A stretch of DNA of 64,000 nt from positions 62,001 to 126,000 of the forward strand of contig NZ_BAFX01000086.1 of assembly GCF_000308815.1 (NCBI RefSeq). The letters run 5' to 3'. Source of the stretch: Nocardia concava NBRC 100430 (GTDB lineage Bacteria; Actinomycetota; Actinomycetes; Mycobacteriales; Mycobacteriaceae). Numbering within the stretch: the stretch's first letter is position 1; every line of letters begins with the position of its first letter. Positions 16,097 through 24,927 of this stretch are shown piece by piece. The translations under genes and the position numbers were made by a program. The notes under the pieces were generated by a model that was given only the letters and a program-made list of their open reading frames with translations, did no database searches and was not told the DNA's origin.

Positions 16097-17287
16097 TCAG
16101 AGCTCGGCGGCGGCCAGGTCGAACGCGGTGAGGGCCGCGGCGAAGAGAGGGGTGTGTTCGGAGCGGCCGGGATCGTAGCCGGTGAGGGCGGCGATGCGGT
16201 TCAGGCGGTAGTTGAGCGTATTGCGATGGACCACCAGGGACTCGGCGGCCGCGACCCGATTGTGGTCGTGGGCCAGGTAGGCGCGCAGGGCGTCCATGAG
16301 GTGCTGGTGGTCGGTCAGGGGTGCCAGCAGGCCGAGCAGCCAGGTGCGGGCGGGGCCGGGGCGGGCGAACTGATATTGCAGGGCGAGGTCGGCCATGCGG
16401 TAGACACCGGTCGGGCGGCCCAGTCCCAGTGCGAGGCGGGCGATCTCACCCGCCTCCTCGGCACGTGACGGGACCTCGGAAACCAGTGCCGCGGTAGCGG
16501 TTCCGGCTATCACACGGACACCCGCGGCCGAGGCGATCCGTGCCACCGCGGCATCGAGCCGGGCGACCGGTTCGCTCACCGGCAGCAGTACCCAGCCCCC
16601 GGCCCGATCCAGCACGGTCAGCGCGTGTGGTGAGAGCGCGTCGATCTCGCCGTGGATCACCCGCATGGCCGGGCGTACTCCGTCGACGGTGGCGGCCGCG
16701 TCGGCGGTGCGCAGCGCCACCACGTGGTAGCCGCCGAGCACGATCCCGAACCGCTCGGCCAGCAGTTCGGCGGGCTTGCCCTGCAAGAGGGCTTGCGCCA
16801 GCGCGCGTTTGGCCTCCCGCTGCTCCCATCGCAGGTCCTGCCGCTCATTCAGATACGACCCCGCGACCCCGGGAATCACGATGCCCAGATAGCGCAGCAG
16901 CTGCGGCACCGCACGCAGCAGTTCATCGCGTTGCTCGCCCGTATTCGCTTGGGCCGCCAGGTAATTCCACGCCGCGAGCGCACCCTGGTGATACACCGAC
17001 AGCACGGCGTCGAGGGGGATGCCCTCGCGGGCACGACGCACCGCGACGTCGATCATGCCGTCCAGATCGCCCGCCTGCGGCTCGCGCCCCTCCCCCAGCA
17101 GCCGCACGAACAGCCGCAGGTTGTCCTCCGCCCGATGGATCAGGTCCCGCTCGATCATGTCGCGCGGCAGCCGCTCGTAGTCCGGGACGCTGCGCACCAC
17201 CGCGGCCACCATCTCCCGGGCCGCCTCGGGCAGATGGGCCGCCAGGAATTCGGTGACGGGCGCGGGATCCTCCGCTGCGGTACTCAC
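16097..17287 (-). CDS. PucR/CdaR-type helix-turn-helix regulator
   Basis: This 396-residue regulator has a central GGDEF-like/RsbRD region and the C-terminal PucR HTH_30 motif LVVHRNTLNYRLNRIAALTG near the end. The family controls purine catabolism, sugar-acid use and other pathways in actinobacteria. The start is uncertain: GTG 17287 (STAAEDPAPVTEFL) gives a normal N-terminus, while an in-frame start at 17395 adds 36 atypical residues; no clear ribosome-binding site decides. It is divergent from the secreted lipase at 17483, a possible target. Confidence 0.85.
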   Translation of the reverse strand: MSTAAEDPAPVTEFLAAHLPEAAREMVAAVVRSVPDYERLPRDMIERDLIHRAEDNLRLFVRLLGEGREPQAGDLDGMIDVAVRRAREGIPLDAVLSVYHQGALAAWNYLAAQANTGEQRDELLRAVPQLLRYLGIVIPGVAGSYLNERQDLRWEQREAKRALAQALLQGKPAELLAERFGIVLGGYHVVALRTADAAATVDGVRPAMRVIHGEIDALSPHALTVLDRAGGWVLLPVSEPVARLDAAVARIASAAGVRVIAGTATAALVSEVPSRAEEAGEIARLALGLGRPTGVYRMADLALQYQFARPGPARTWLLGLLAPLTDHQHLMDALRAYLAHDHNRVAAAESLVVHRNTLNYRLNRIAALTGYDPGRSEHTPLFAAALTAFDLAAAEL

Positions 17288-17482
17288 AGCCACATTGTGA
17301 CCCCGACCGAATCCGTTCGCACGGCACATGATTCCAACAGGGCTGATAGCCGCGACCACATCGGTGATTCCTGTCATTCGAACAAACCCGGCCACCGAAC
17401 CCTGAGTTCGCGCACAGTGACCACGGCCTGCCTCGTCTGAGACGGTTTAGCCCACAATGTCGTGGCGGAGAAGAGGGATCCG

Positions 17483-18889
17483 ATGACCGGTCAGGGATGG
17501 GTAGGGCGCAGGCCGATGGTCGTGGCGGGCATGGCCGCCGCACTGCTGATTTCGGTGGCGCAGGCCACCGCGCTCGCGGAACCGGCCCGCGATATCGCGG
17601 TGGAACCACCGCCCGCCGTGACCCTGCCGCCGGAGGTCGACGACTTCTATCAGCCCCCGGCCGGGCAGGTGGCGGCCGCGCAGCCGGGTGAGATCCTGCG
17701 GGCGCGGCGGATCAATCCGGCGTACTTCGGGCTGGTGCAGTTGAACATCGACGCCTGGCAGCTGTCGTATCGCACCACCAACAGCTTCGGGGAGGCCATT
17801 TCGACGGTCACCACCGTGCTGGTGCCGCGCGGCCCCGCACCCGAGGGCGGGCGGAAGCTGTTGTCATATCAGATCGCCGAGGACAGCGCCGCCCAGTACT
17901 GTGCGCCGTCCTATGTGATCCAATCCGGCTCGCTCCCTCTGGATTACGTGAATGCCGCCGAGACGATGATTCCCATCGCGGCGGGGGTCGGCCAGGGCTG
18001 GACGGTGGCGCTCCCCGACTACGAGGGACCGCATTCCTCCTACGGCACTTCGAAACTCAATGCCCAGGCCACTCTCGACGGCATTCGGGCCGCCGAGAGC
18101 TTCTCCCCCGCACAGCTTTCCGGTGCGGGCACCCCGACGGCTCTGTGGGGCTATTCCGGCGGCACCGTGCCGTCGTCGTTCGCGGCGGAGATCGCGAAAG
18201 ACTATGCGCCCGAACTGAATATCGTCGGCGTGGCAGCGGGCGGCATCGCCGCCGCGGATTACCCGACGGCATTGCGGCACAACAACCGGGGCCTGTACAC
18301 CGGCCTGGTCATGGGTGTCTTCGCCGGGATCGCCGGTGAGTATCCGGAGGTCCGCGACATGCTCCGCGACGGTGTGGTGGATCCGGTGAGCAAGCTGCTG
18401 CTCGCCTCCAAACAGCTGCTGTGCCACCCGATGGGCACCGCGCTCGTCCCGTTCTACGACTACTTGGGCGCCTTCGGATTCCAGGGCGATCCGTTGCAAC
18501 ATCCCGCAGTACAACGCTTTCTGGCCGAGAACTCCCTCGGCCAGCACACGCCGTCCATGCCGGTATACATCTATCACGCCCAATACGACGAGATCCTGCC
18601 CAACGCGGGCGTCGACCGCCTGGTGGACAAGTACTGCGCGGAGGGCGCGCCCAGCGTCGTCTACGACCGGGAACTGCTGGCCGAGCACATCTCCGGAGTC
18701 GCCGGACAGCTGCCGGGCGCGTTCCACTGGCTGCGCGATCGCCTCAACGGCGTAAGCGCCCCCGACGGCTGCACGATCAGCGATCCGACCTTCGTGATGG
18801 CCGAACCGCGGTTCTGGCAGACCCTCGGGGAGATCCTGCCCACCGCCGTGCAGGCGCTGTTCGGTCAGGCCATCGGCGCGGGCAGGTAG
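17483..18889 (+). CDS. Secreted lipase of the LIP family (PF03583)
   Basis: This 468-residue protein has an N-terminal signal peptide (RRPMVVAGMAAALLISVAQATALAEPA, cleavage expected after the Ala-rich end). The serine elbow is GYSGG (ALWGYSGGTVPSS). The family region also holds ALPDYEGPHSSYG and a C-terminal YHAQYDEILP with the likely catalytic Asp. Two or more cysteine pairs fit an exported enzyme. Relatives hydrolyse triacylglycerols and are common in Nocardia. ATG 17483 is preceded by AGAGGG; a GTG at 17462 is less likely. Confidence 0.88.
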   Translation: MTGQGWVGRRPMVVAGMAAALLISVAQATALAEPARDIAVEPPPAVTLPPEVDDFYQPPAGQVAAAQPGEILRARRINPAYFGLVQLNIDAWQLSYRTTNSFGEAISTVTTVLVPRGPAPEGGRKLLSYQIAEDSAAQYCAPSYVIQSGSLPLDYVNAAETMIPIAAGVGQGWTVALPDYEGPHSSYGTSKLNAQATLDGIRAAESFSPAQLSGAGTPTALWGYSGGTVPSSFAAEIAKDYAPELNIVGVAAGGIAAADYPTALRHNNRGLYTGLVMGVFAGIAGEYPEVRDMLRDGVVDPVSKLLLASKQLLCHPMGTALVPFYDYLGAFGFQGDPLQHPAVQRFLAENSLGQHTPSMPVYIYHAQYDEILPNAGVDRLVDKYCAEGAPSVVYDRELLAEHISGVAGQLPGAFHWLRDRLNGVSAPDGCTISDPTFVMAEPRFWQTLGEILPTAVQALFGQAIGAGR

Positions 18890-18920
18890 CTCACGTGTAT
18901 TCGGCCGGCGAGCAAAGTGT

Positions 18921-19493
18921 TCAGAGCTTGACGATCGAGGTCACCGGGTAATCGCCCTGGCGCTCACGGCCGTTGAGGAAACCGAGCTCGAGCACCACCG
19001 CGGCCGCGACCACCTCGGCCCCGGCGGCGATGAAGAGCTCGGCCGCCGCGGCCAGGGTGCCACCGGTGGCGAGCACATCGTCGAGCAGCAGCACCTTGCG
19101 GCCGCGCAGGTCGATGCCGTCGGCGGGGATCTCCAGTGCGGCCGAACCGTATTCGAGGGTGTACTCGCGGCTGTGCACCGGCGGCGGCAGCTTGCCCGCC
19201 TTGCGGACGGCGATCACGCCGGTGCCGAGCACCGCCGCGACACCCGCGCCGAGCAGGAAGCCGCGAGCGTCGACACCGGCCACCAGGTCGGCGTCGGGGG
19301 CGCAGGCGGCGAAGCAGTCCAGCACCGAGCGGAAGCCCTCGGAGTCCGCGAACACCGGGGTGAGATCGGCGAATCGCACACCGGGCGTGGGGAAGTCGTC
19401 GTGCCAGCGGGTCAGCCGCTGCACCGCCTCACCGGCCTTGGCCGCTCGTTCTCCCGCCACTTCCGCCGTCTCCAACATCTCGTGCTTGCTCAT
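18921..19493 (-). CDS. apt: Adenine phosphoribosyltransferase
   Basis: This 190-residue type I PRTase converts adenine and PRPP to AMP in purine salvage. The PRPP loop is VLLLDDVLATGGTLAAAAEL. Upstream elements FPTPGVRFADLTPVF and GVDARGFLLGAGVA are typical of Apt. It lies in the conserved order secF, lipoprotein, apt. Its expected next neighbour, rel, lies about 10.7 kb away. Confidence 0.95.
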   Translation of the reverse strand: MSKHEMLETAEVAGERAAKAGEAVQRLTRWHDDFPTPGVRFADLTPVFADSEGFRSVLDCFAACAPDADLVAGVDARGFLLGAGVAAVLGTGVIAVRKAGKLPPPVHSREYTLEYGSAALEIPADGIDLRGRKVLLLDDVLATGGTLAAAAELFIAAGAEVVAAAVVLELGFLNGRERQGDYPVTSIVKL

Positions 19494-19533
19494 CTACACC
19501 CACACTCCTCATCCACCACGCCCATCAGGGCGT

Positions 19534-21261
19534 TCACCGTTTCAGCACCCAGCGATCCATGTTCCAGCCCGCGCCCGCCCGGGTGGGGCTGGCGATTCCG
19601 TTCTCCATGCCGTCCCCGAACGCGACGGTGCGAGGTCCGGCGAACAGCGGAATCGAGGGCATCTCGCTCCAGAGCAGGTTCTCCTGCTCGGTCAGCAGGT
19701 TCAGCACGACGCCCGAGTTGTCCTCGGCGGCAAGCTGATCCGCGATGGCATCGTAGCGGCCATTGCCGAAGCGGCCGAAATTCAGGCCCGCGCCGGTGCG
19801 CAGCGACGCGATGGCGTCGGTCGCGGTCAGGGTGCCGGAGGGTCCCGGCATGCCCGCGGTGCCGCCCAGGACGGCGTCCACTTTGCCCTCGGTGAGCTGC
19901 GACGCGGTGAAATCCGGTGCGCCCGCGTCGATCACCGTGATGCCCGCGGGCTTGCAGGCGGCGGCGATGGCGGCGACCGTGGCCGCGCGCCGCTCATCGG
20001 GCTTCACATAGCCGATGCGCACGGTCTGGTTGGCCAGCGGGCCCGCGGCGGCCGGCGACGCGTCGCCACCGCCCTTGTACTTGTCGCCCGCGCCCGCGAT
20101 CGACGGGTAGTAGATCGAATCCTGTTGCACGGTCCGCGAATTCAGCAATCCGGCGCCGAGCCCGAGCTTGACGTCGTAGTCGGGATGCCCGAACTTGTCG
20201 AACAGCGCCTGGCGCGGCACGCACGACGCGAACGCCCGGCGCGCGCCGGGCGAATCGAAGACGCCGCCGGTGGCCAGCACCAGCTGCTCGACGCCGCGGC
20301 CGGGCAGGTTCTGCTTGTGGAACCCGCCCAGGCCGACCTCGCCCAGCGAGCCCGCGCCCACGTCGAGCACGCCGACGGAGTTGTCGGCCACCTTCGACTT
20401 CAGATCGGAATGCCGGTCCCACACCACGATTCGCGGCGTGCGGGGCTGATTGCCCCACCACTTCTCGTTCTTCACCAGCACCAGACCGTCCTTGTCGCCG
20501 AAGGAGTCGATCCGGTACGGGCCCGAGGAGGGCAGCACCGTCAGGTCCAGCTTGCCGGGGGTGAGCTTCCAGCCGTTGTTCCAGAAGTCGGCCATTCGCT
20601 CGAGCGTGGGCTGATCACCGGTCTGCACCGGGGTCACCACGTTCGGGATCTTCACCTGGGTGGCGATCACGTGCGCGGGCATCATCTCGGCGGCGTTGAA
20701 CAGCGTCTTCCACGCCGAATAGTGCTTGCCCGGACGGAACACCACGGTGGCGTCCTTGGATCCGGGCTGGCAGTCGACCCGCTCGATATCGCGGTAGCCG
20801 TCGGTGCCCGCGGCGTCGAACATCGGAATCGGCCCGCCCGGACCGGCCTTGGTGAACCGTCCGCTGCGCGCCGCCCAGGTCAGCACCAGATCGTCACACG
20901 AGGTGGTGATGCCGTCGGAGTAGGTGCCCTCCGGATTGAGCCGGTACTGGATGGTCTGCGTCTCGCCCGGCACCTCTTTCGCGGTGCCGGTGTCGGTGTC
21001 GGCCACCGGCTGCCCGTCGGGGCCGGTGTAGAAGAACCCGGTCAGCACCCGCGAGAACACCGCGGCCGCACCGCTGTTCGCGCCGAGGGTGCTGGAGCCG
21101 TTGTAGCTGGCGATGACCGCGTCCACGCCGTACCCGATGGAGGGCACCTGGTTCTTGGAGGAACATCCGGCCAGCGCGCCGGCGGCGAGGGCTCCCGCCA
21201 CCAGCGCGACAGCGGTCCGGCGCACTGCCGGGTGATTGCGAACTACCTTGTCCTGCTTCAC
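19534..21261 (-). CDS. Family-5 (peptide/nickel type) ABC solute-binding lipoprotein
   Basis: This 575-residue lipoprotein has a signal peptide ending in the lipobox LAGC (ALAAGALAGCSSK, Cys near residue 32). The body is an SBP_bac_5 fold with EGTYSDGITTSCDDLVLTW and related segments. It corresponds in position to the conserved lipoprotein next to secF and apt in mycobacteria. No permease or ATPase gene is adjacent, so its partner is unknown. I chose GTG 21261, just 19 bp from the secF stop; longer upstream reading would run into secF and lacks a signal peptide. Confidence 0.87.
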   Translation of the reverse strand: MKQDKVVRNHPAVRRTAVALVAGALAAGALAGCSSKNQVPSIGYGVDAVIASYNGSSTLGANSGAAAVFSRVLTGFFYTGPDGQPVADTDTGTAKEVPGETQTIQYRLNPEGTYSDGITTSCDDLVLTWAARSGRFTKAGPGGPIPMFDAAGTDGYRDIERVDCQPGSKDATVVFRPGKHYSAWKTLFNAAEMMPAHVIATQVKIPNVVTPVQTGDQPTLERMADFWNNGWKLTPGKLDLTVLPSSGPYRIDSFGDKDGLVLVKNEKWWGNQPRTPRIVVWDRHSDLKSKVADNSVGVLDVGAGSLGEVGLGGFHKQNLPGRGVEQLVLATGGVFDSPGARRAFASCVPRQALFDKFGHPDYDVKLGLGAGLLNSRTVQQDSIYYPSIAGAGDKYKGGGDASPAAAGPLANQTVRIGYVKPDERRAATVAAIAAACKPAGITVIDAGAPDFTASQLTEGKVDAVLGGTAGMPGPSGTLTATDAIASLRTGAGLNFGRFGNGRYDAIADQLAAEDNSGVVLNLLTEQENLLWSEMPSIPLFAGPRTVAFGDGMENGIASPTRAGAGWNMDRWVLKR

Positions 21262-21280
21262 CGTCGCGAACCCCCGCCCG

Positions 21281-22510
21281 TCAGTGCCGTCGATTCTGTC
21301 GTTTCCCGGTCGGCCGGGCGCCGGGCCGCGGCGCTCCCGTGTTCTGACGGCGCGGCCCGCTGTCGCGCACGGTGGCAACCGCATCCGACCCCCGCGTGGC
21401 CGCGCCCGCGCGCGACGCCGCGGCGGAACCGACGCGCTCCTTGCCCGCGCCCGAGCGCCGGGCCAGCACCTTCTTGGTGTGCGCGGCCACCGGGCCCCAC
21501 TTCTCCTTGATCGACACCAGGATCGGCACCGCGAAGAAGATCGACGAGTAGCCACCCACGATCATGCCGACCAGCTGCACCAGCGCCAGGTCCTTGAGGG
21601 TGCCGACACCCAGCAGCCACACCGCGATCACCAGCATGCCGATGATCGGCAGGATGCCGATGACGGTGGTGTTGATCGAGCGCATCAGGGTCTGGTTGGC
21701 CGCCAGGTTCGCCTTCTCCGCGTAGGTGTGCTTGTTCAGGTGCAGCACGCCGCGCGTGTTCTCCTCCACCTTGTCGAACACGACCACGTTGTCGTAGAGG
21801 ACGTAACCCAGAATCGTGAGCAGACCGATGACCGCCGCCGGCGTCACCTCGAAGCCGACCAGCGAGTAGATGCCCGCGGTCACGACGAGGTTGAAGAACA
21901 GCGAGCCGATGGCCGCGATCGACATATCGCGTTCGAAGCGGATCGCGATGTAGATCATGGTCAGCACCACGAACACCACCAGCGCCAGCAACGCCTTGTG
22001 AGTGACCTGGCTACCCCAGGTCTCACTGATCTGCGCGACGCTGATGGCATTGCGGCTGGGCTGGCCGCTCGAATCCTTCGGGTGGAAGGCCTCGAACAGC
22101 GCGTTCTGCAGCTTGTCGGCCTGCTCGGCGGACAGCGAATCCGAGCGGACCTGGATGGTGGCCGAGGAACCCGAGCCCACCTTCTGGGTGGTCACCGGAT
22201 CGTGGCCGAGGGTGGCCCGGTAGATGTCGTCCACCTTCGAGGTGGTGACATCGGCGGCGGCGGGCAGCTGGATGCGGGAGCCACCGGCGAAGTCGATGCC
22301 CAGGGTGAAACCCTTGATACCCATGCTCAACGCGGCGATCGCGATGAGCGCCGCCGCGATGGCGTAGTACACCTTGCGCTTGCCGACGATCTCGAAACCG
22401 CCGGTGCCGGTGTACAGCCGCTCGAACAGGCTGTGCTTCTTGCCCGAAACCGCGGCCTCGTAATCGAGTTCGCTCTCGGAATCCACCGCGGTGGGAGAGG
22501 ACTTCGCCAT
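21281..22510 (-). CDS. secF: Protein translocase subunit SecF
   Basis: This 409-residue protein has six membrane segments and the SecF signature GIDFAGGSRIQL in the first periplasmic region, then the SecD/SecF-type segments ALLALVVFVVLTMIYIAIRF and VIGLLTILGYVLYDNVVVFDKV. With SecD it uses the proton gradient to complete protein export. ATG 22510 has GGAGG seven bases upstream and overlaps nothing; a GTG at 22516 overlaps the secD stop but is only one base from GGAGG. The C-terminal tail is long and Arg/Ala-rich. Confidence 0.95.
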   Translation of the reverse strand: MAKSSPTAVDSESELDYEAAVSGKKHSLFERLYTGTGGFEIVGKRKVYYAIAAALIAIAALSMGIKGFTLGIDFAGGSRIQLPAAADVTTSKVDDIYRATLGHDPVTTQKVGSGSSATIQVRSDSLSAEQADKLQNALFEAFHPKDSSGQPSRNAISVAQISETWGSQVTHKALLALVVFVVLTMIYIAIRFERDMSIAAIGSLFFNLVVTAGIYSLVGFEVTPAAVIGLLTILGYVLYDNVVVFDKVEENTRGVLHLNKHTYAEKANLAANQTLMRSINTTVIGILPIIGMLVIAVWLLGVGTLKDLALVQLVGMIVGGYSSIFFAVPILVSIKEKWGPVAAHTKKVLARRSGAGKERVGSAAASRAGAATRGSDAVATVRDSGPRRQNTGAPRPGARPTGKRQNRRH

Positions 22511-22512
22511 GA

Positions 22513-24210
22513 TCACGCCTCCTTCACCAGGACACCGGCCGCGGCCTTGCGTTCCTGTGCAAGCTCTGCAATAGCGCCCAGACCGTTCACCGACGGCTTC
22601 GCCCAGAACGGCGAGCGCGAAACCAGCATCATCAGCGGCGCGGTCACCAGGTACAGCACGATGACGTCGAGCACGGTGGTCAGACCGAGGGTGAAGGCGA
22701 AGCCCTTCACCTGACCGGCGGCCAGCACGTAGAGCACCGCGGAGGCGATGAGCGACACCGTCTTACCCGAGAGGTTGGTGCGCTGGGCGCGCTGCCAGCC
22801 GCGCGGGACGGCCGAGCGGAAACTGCGGCCCTCGCGCATCTGGTCCTTGATGCGTTCGAAGAAGACCACGAAGGAGTCGGCCGTCATACCGATACCGATG
22901 ATCAGACCCGCGATACCGGCCAGGTCGAGGGTGAAGTTGATCCACCTGCCCAGCAACACGATCAGCGCGTACACCGCCACACCGGCCGCGAGCAGCGAGA
23001 ATCCGGCCAGGAAGCCCAGCATGCGGTAGTAGAGCAGGCAGTAGAGCAGCACCGCCGCCAGGCCGATCGCGCCGGCGATCAGACCCGCGCGCAGCGAGGA
23101 CAGGCCCAGGGTGGCCGACACCGTCTCGGCCTCGGAAGTGGCGAACGACAGCGGCAGCGAACCGTACTTCAGCGAGTTCGCGAGTTCCTTGGCGCTGGTG
23201 CCGTTGAAGTTGCCGGAGATCTGGGTGCTGCCGCCGAACTGGCCGCCGGACTCGACCCGCGGGGCGCTGACCACCTTGGTGTCCAGGGCGAAGGCCAGCT
23301 GCTTGCCGACGTACTGGTTGGTCAGGTTGCCCCAGGCATCCGAACCACTCGACTTGAACTCGACATTCACGACCCAGCGGCCCTGGCGGGTGTCCAGGGT
23401 GCCCTGCGCGTCCTTGATCTCCTGGCCGTCCAGCTTGGACTTGTCCAGCAGGTAGACCTCGGTGCCGTCGGTGTTGCAGGTGACCAGCGGCAGGTTCGGA
23501 TCGTCATTGCCCTGCAACGGATCCGGCTTGCTGCAGTCCATGGTCGCCATGGCCTGCAACTGCGCGCTCTGATCGGTGCTCTGCCGCAACGCCTTCGCGG
23601 CCGCGATCTCGGCCTGGGCCTGCTGCTGAGGCGATCCGCCCGGAGCAGGGGCCGGAGTCGGCGACGGGGACGTCGGAGCCTGCGCCGGGAACACCCGGTT
23701 CTGCGGCGCCGGGGCCTCACTGGTCGGCGCCTCGGTGGTCGGCGTCGGCGTGGGCGTCGCGGTGTCGGTGGCGGGCGGGGTGGTGGGCTGGCCGGCCGCG
23801 GGCTGCTGCGGGGCCTGCTTGCCGACCTGCGGCGCGGTCACGTTCAACACCGGGCGCACGTACAGCTTGGCGGTGGTCGCCAGCGACTTCGCCTGCGCGC
23901 CATCGTCACCCGGGACCGTGATCACCAGGTTGTCGCCGTCGATGACGACCTCCGACCCGGCGACGCCGAGACCGTTGACGCGCTTCTCGATAATGCTCTG
24001 TGCCTGCTTGAGGCTGTCCTGGCTCGGCTTCCCGCCGTCGGGAGTGCGCGGCGTCAGGGTGACGCGGGTTCCGCCCTGCAGATCGATGCCGAGCTTCGGG
24101 GTGTGGTGCTTGTCGCCGGTGAGGAAGATCAGGCCGAACAACAAAGCCACCAGCGCGGCGTAGACGCCGAGCAGGCGCAGTGGATGCGCCGTTCCCTGAG
24201 AAGGTGGCAC
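22513..24210 (-). CDS. secD: Protein translocase subunit SecD
   Basis: This 565-residue SecD partner of SecF has an N-terminal membrane segment, the motif LGIDLQGGTRVTL, a large external domain and five C-terminal membrane segments with TLDLAGIAGLIIGIGMTADSFVVFFERI. An actinobacterial insert of about 80 residues, very rich in Pro, Thr and Ala (around 150-200), sits in the external domain. It ends at the secF start, so translation is coupled. A 17-bp hairpin lies upstream towards yajC. Confidence 0.95.
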   Translation of the reverse strand: MPPSQGTAHPLRLLGVYAALVALLFGLIFLTGDKHHTPKLGIDLQGGTRVTLTPRTPDGGKPSQDSLKQAQSIIEKRVNGLGVAGSEVVIDGDNLVITVPGDDGAQAKSLATTAKLYVRPVLNVTAPQVGKQAPQQPAAGQPTTPPATDTATPTPTPTTEAPTSEAPAPQNRVFPAQAPTSPSPTPAPAPGGSPQQQAQAEIAAAKALRQSTDQSAQLQAMATMDCSKPDPLQGNDDPNLPLVTCNTDGTEVYLLDKSKLDGQEIKDAQGTLDTRQGRWVVNVEFKSSGSDAWGNLTNQYVGKQLAFALDTKVVSAPRVESGGQFGGSTQISGNFNGTSAKELANSLKYGSLPLSFATSEAETVSATLGLSSLRAGLIAGAIGLAAVLLYCLLYYRMLGFLAGFSLLAAGVAVYALIVLLGRWINFTLDLAGIAGLIIGIGMTADSFVVFFERIKDQMREGRSFRSAVPRGWQRAQRTNLSGKTVSLIASAVLYVLAAGQVKGFAFTLGLTTVLDVIVLYLVTAPLMMLVSRSPFWAKPSVNGLGAIAELAQERKAAAGVLVKEA

Positions 24211-24263
24211 GTTACTTATCTCCTAGGCGGGGTCGGTGGTGGAACGGGTGTGGGTACACACCG

Positions 24264-24325
24264 CAGCGCCATCGGCCGCCGGATGCTCTTCGTTCATGAC
24301 AGCGAGCGGGCGGCCGATGGCGCTG
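24264..24325. repeat. 17-bp perfect inverted repeat between yajC and secD
   Basis: The arms CAGCGCCATCGGCCGCC (24264-24280) and GGCGGCCGATGGCGCTG (24309-24325) are exact complements with a 28-base loop. No U-run follows on either side, so it is not a standard terminator. A second small hairpin, GGTGTG/CACACC, lies next to it at about 24246-24262. It could attenuate or process the yajC-secDF transcript. Confidence 0.75.
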
Positions 24326-24332
24326 GGAGTGA

Positions 24333-24710
24333 TCAGTCCTTGGTCAGCTTCGGCGCGTCATCGGCGGCGTCGACATGATTGTCGGAACCCGCCTCGGCGG
24401 TCTCGGCGGTCACGGCCGAGGTCTCCTCGGTGGCGTCGCCCTCGGTCTGCACGTCGTCGTCGTTGCGCACCTCGCGGATCGACTGCCGCAGCCAGGTGGT
24501 GACGATCTCCTCGGCGATCTCGAGATCGACGGTGGTGTCATCGAGTTCGACCACGGTGCCGAAGAGCCCCGACGTGGTGACGACGCGGTCACCGACCTTC
24601 AGGTCGTTCTGCATATCGGTCACCTTGGCCATCTCGCGCTTCTGGCGGCGGACGCCCAGGAACATCGGGATGAGCAGAGCAACCAGCAGCAGCGGCAGCA
24701 GAAGGTCCAT
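24333..24710 (-). CDS. yajC: Preprotein translocase subunit YajC
   Basis: This 125-residue protein has one N-terminal membrane helix (LLLPLLLVALLIPMFLGVRR), then the YajC core DLKVGDRVVTTSGLFGTVVEL. The C-terminal 40 residues are acidic and Thr/Ala-rich, typical for actinobacteria. It binds SecDF and assists export. It is first in the yajC-secD-secF run, with 122 bp to secD, which is longer than usual and holds the 17-bp hairpin. Confidence 0.93.
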   Translation of the reverse strand: MDLLLPLLLVALLIPMFLGVRRQKREMAKVTDMQNDLKVGDRVVTTSGLFGTVVELDDTTVDLEIAEEIVTTWLRQSIREVRNDDDVQTEGDATEETSAVTAETAEAGSDNHVDAADDAPKLTKD

Positions 24711-24885
24711 CGTCGAAGTCAGCCCCTAGTCAATGGTCGGATGGGTGCAGTTCCCACACAGTCTGCCAGTACACCCTGAGAGACGGCGCGCCGACCTGTA
24801 ATCGAATGCCCTGGGTTTCGCGCAGGGCTGATTCATTTGAATATTCCGGTCGATGTTCCCCGCCGGGCTCGTTCAATCAGCCGGG

Positions 24886-24921
24886 CTGCGCGGTCGGCCG
24901 CCGACCATGCCGACCGCGCAG
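24886..24921 (-). terminator. Hairpin terminator of the BVMO gene
   Basis: Perfect 12-bp arms CTGCGCGGTCGG (24886-24897) and CCGACCGCGCAG (24910-24921) lie seven bases past the BVMO stop. There is no clear U-run, as is common for GC-rich actinobacterial terminators. Confidence 0.6.
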
Positions 24922-24927
24922 TCCCAC

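Noticed and set aside
24711..24885. Possible small gene between yajC and the BVMO gene
   Set aside because: Frames here are short and lack start signals; the region holds promoter DNA for yajC and the BVMO terminator.
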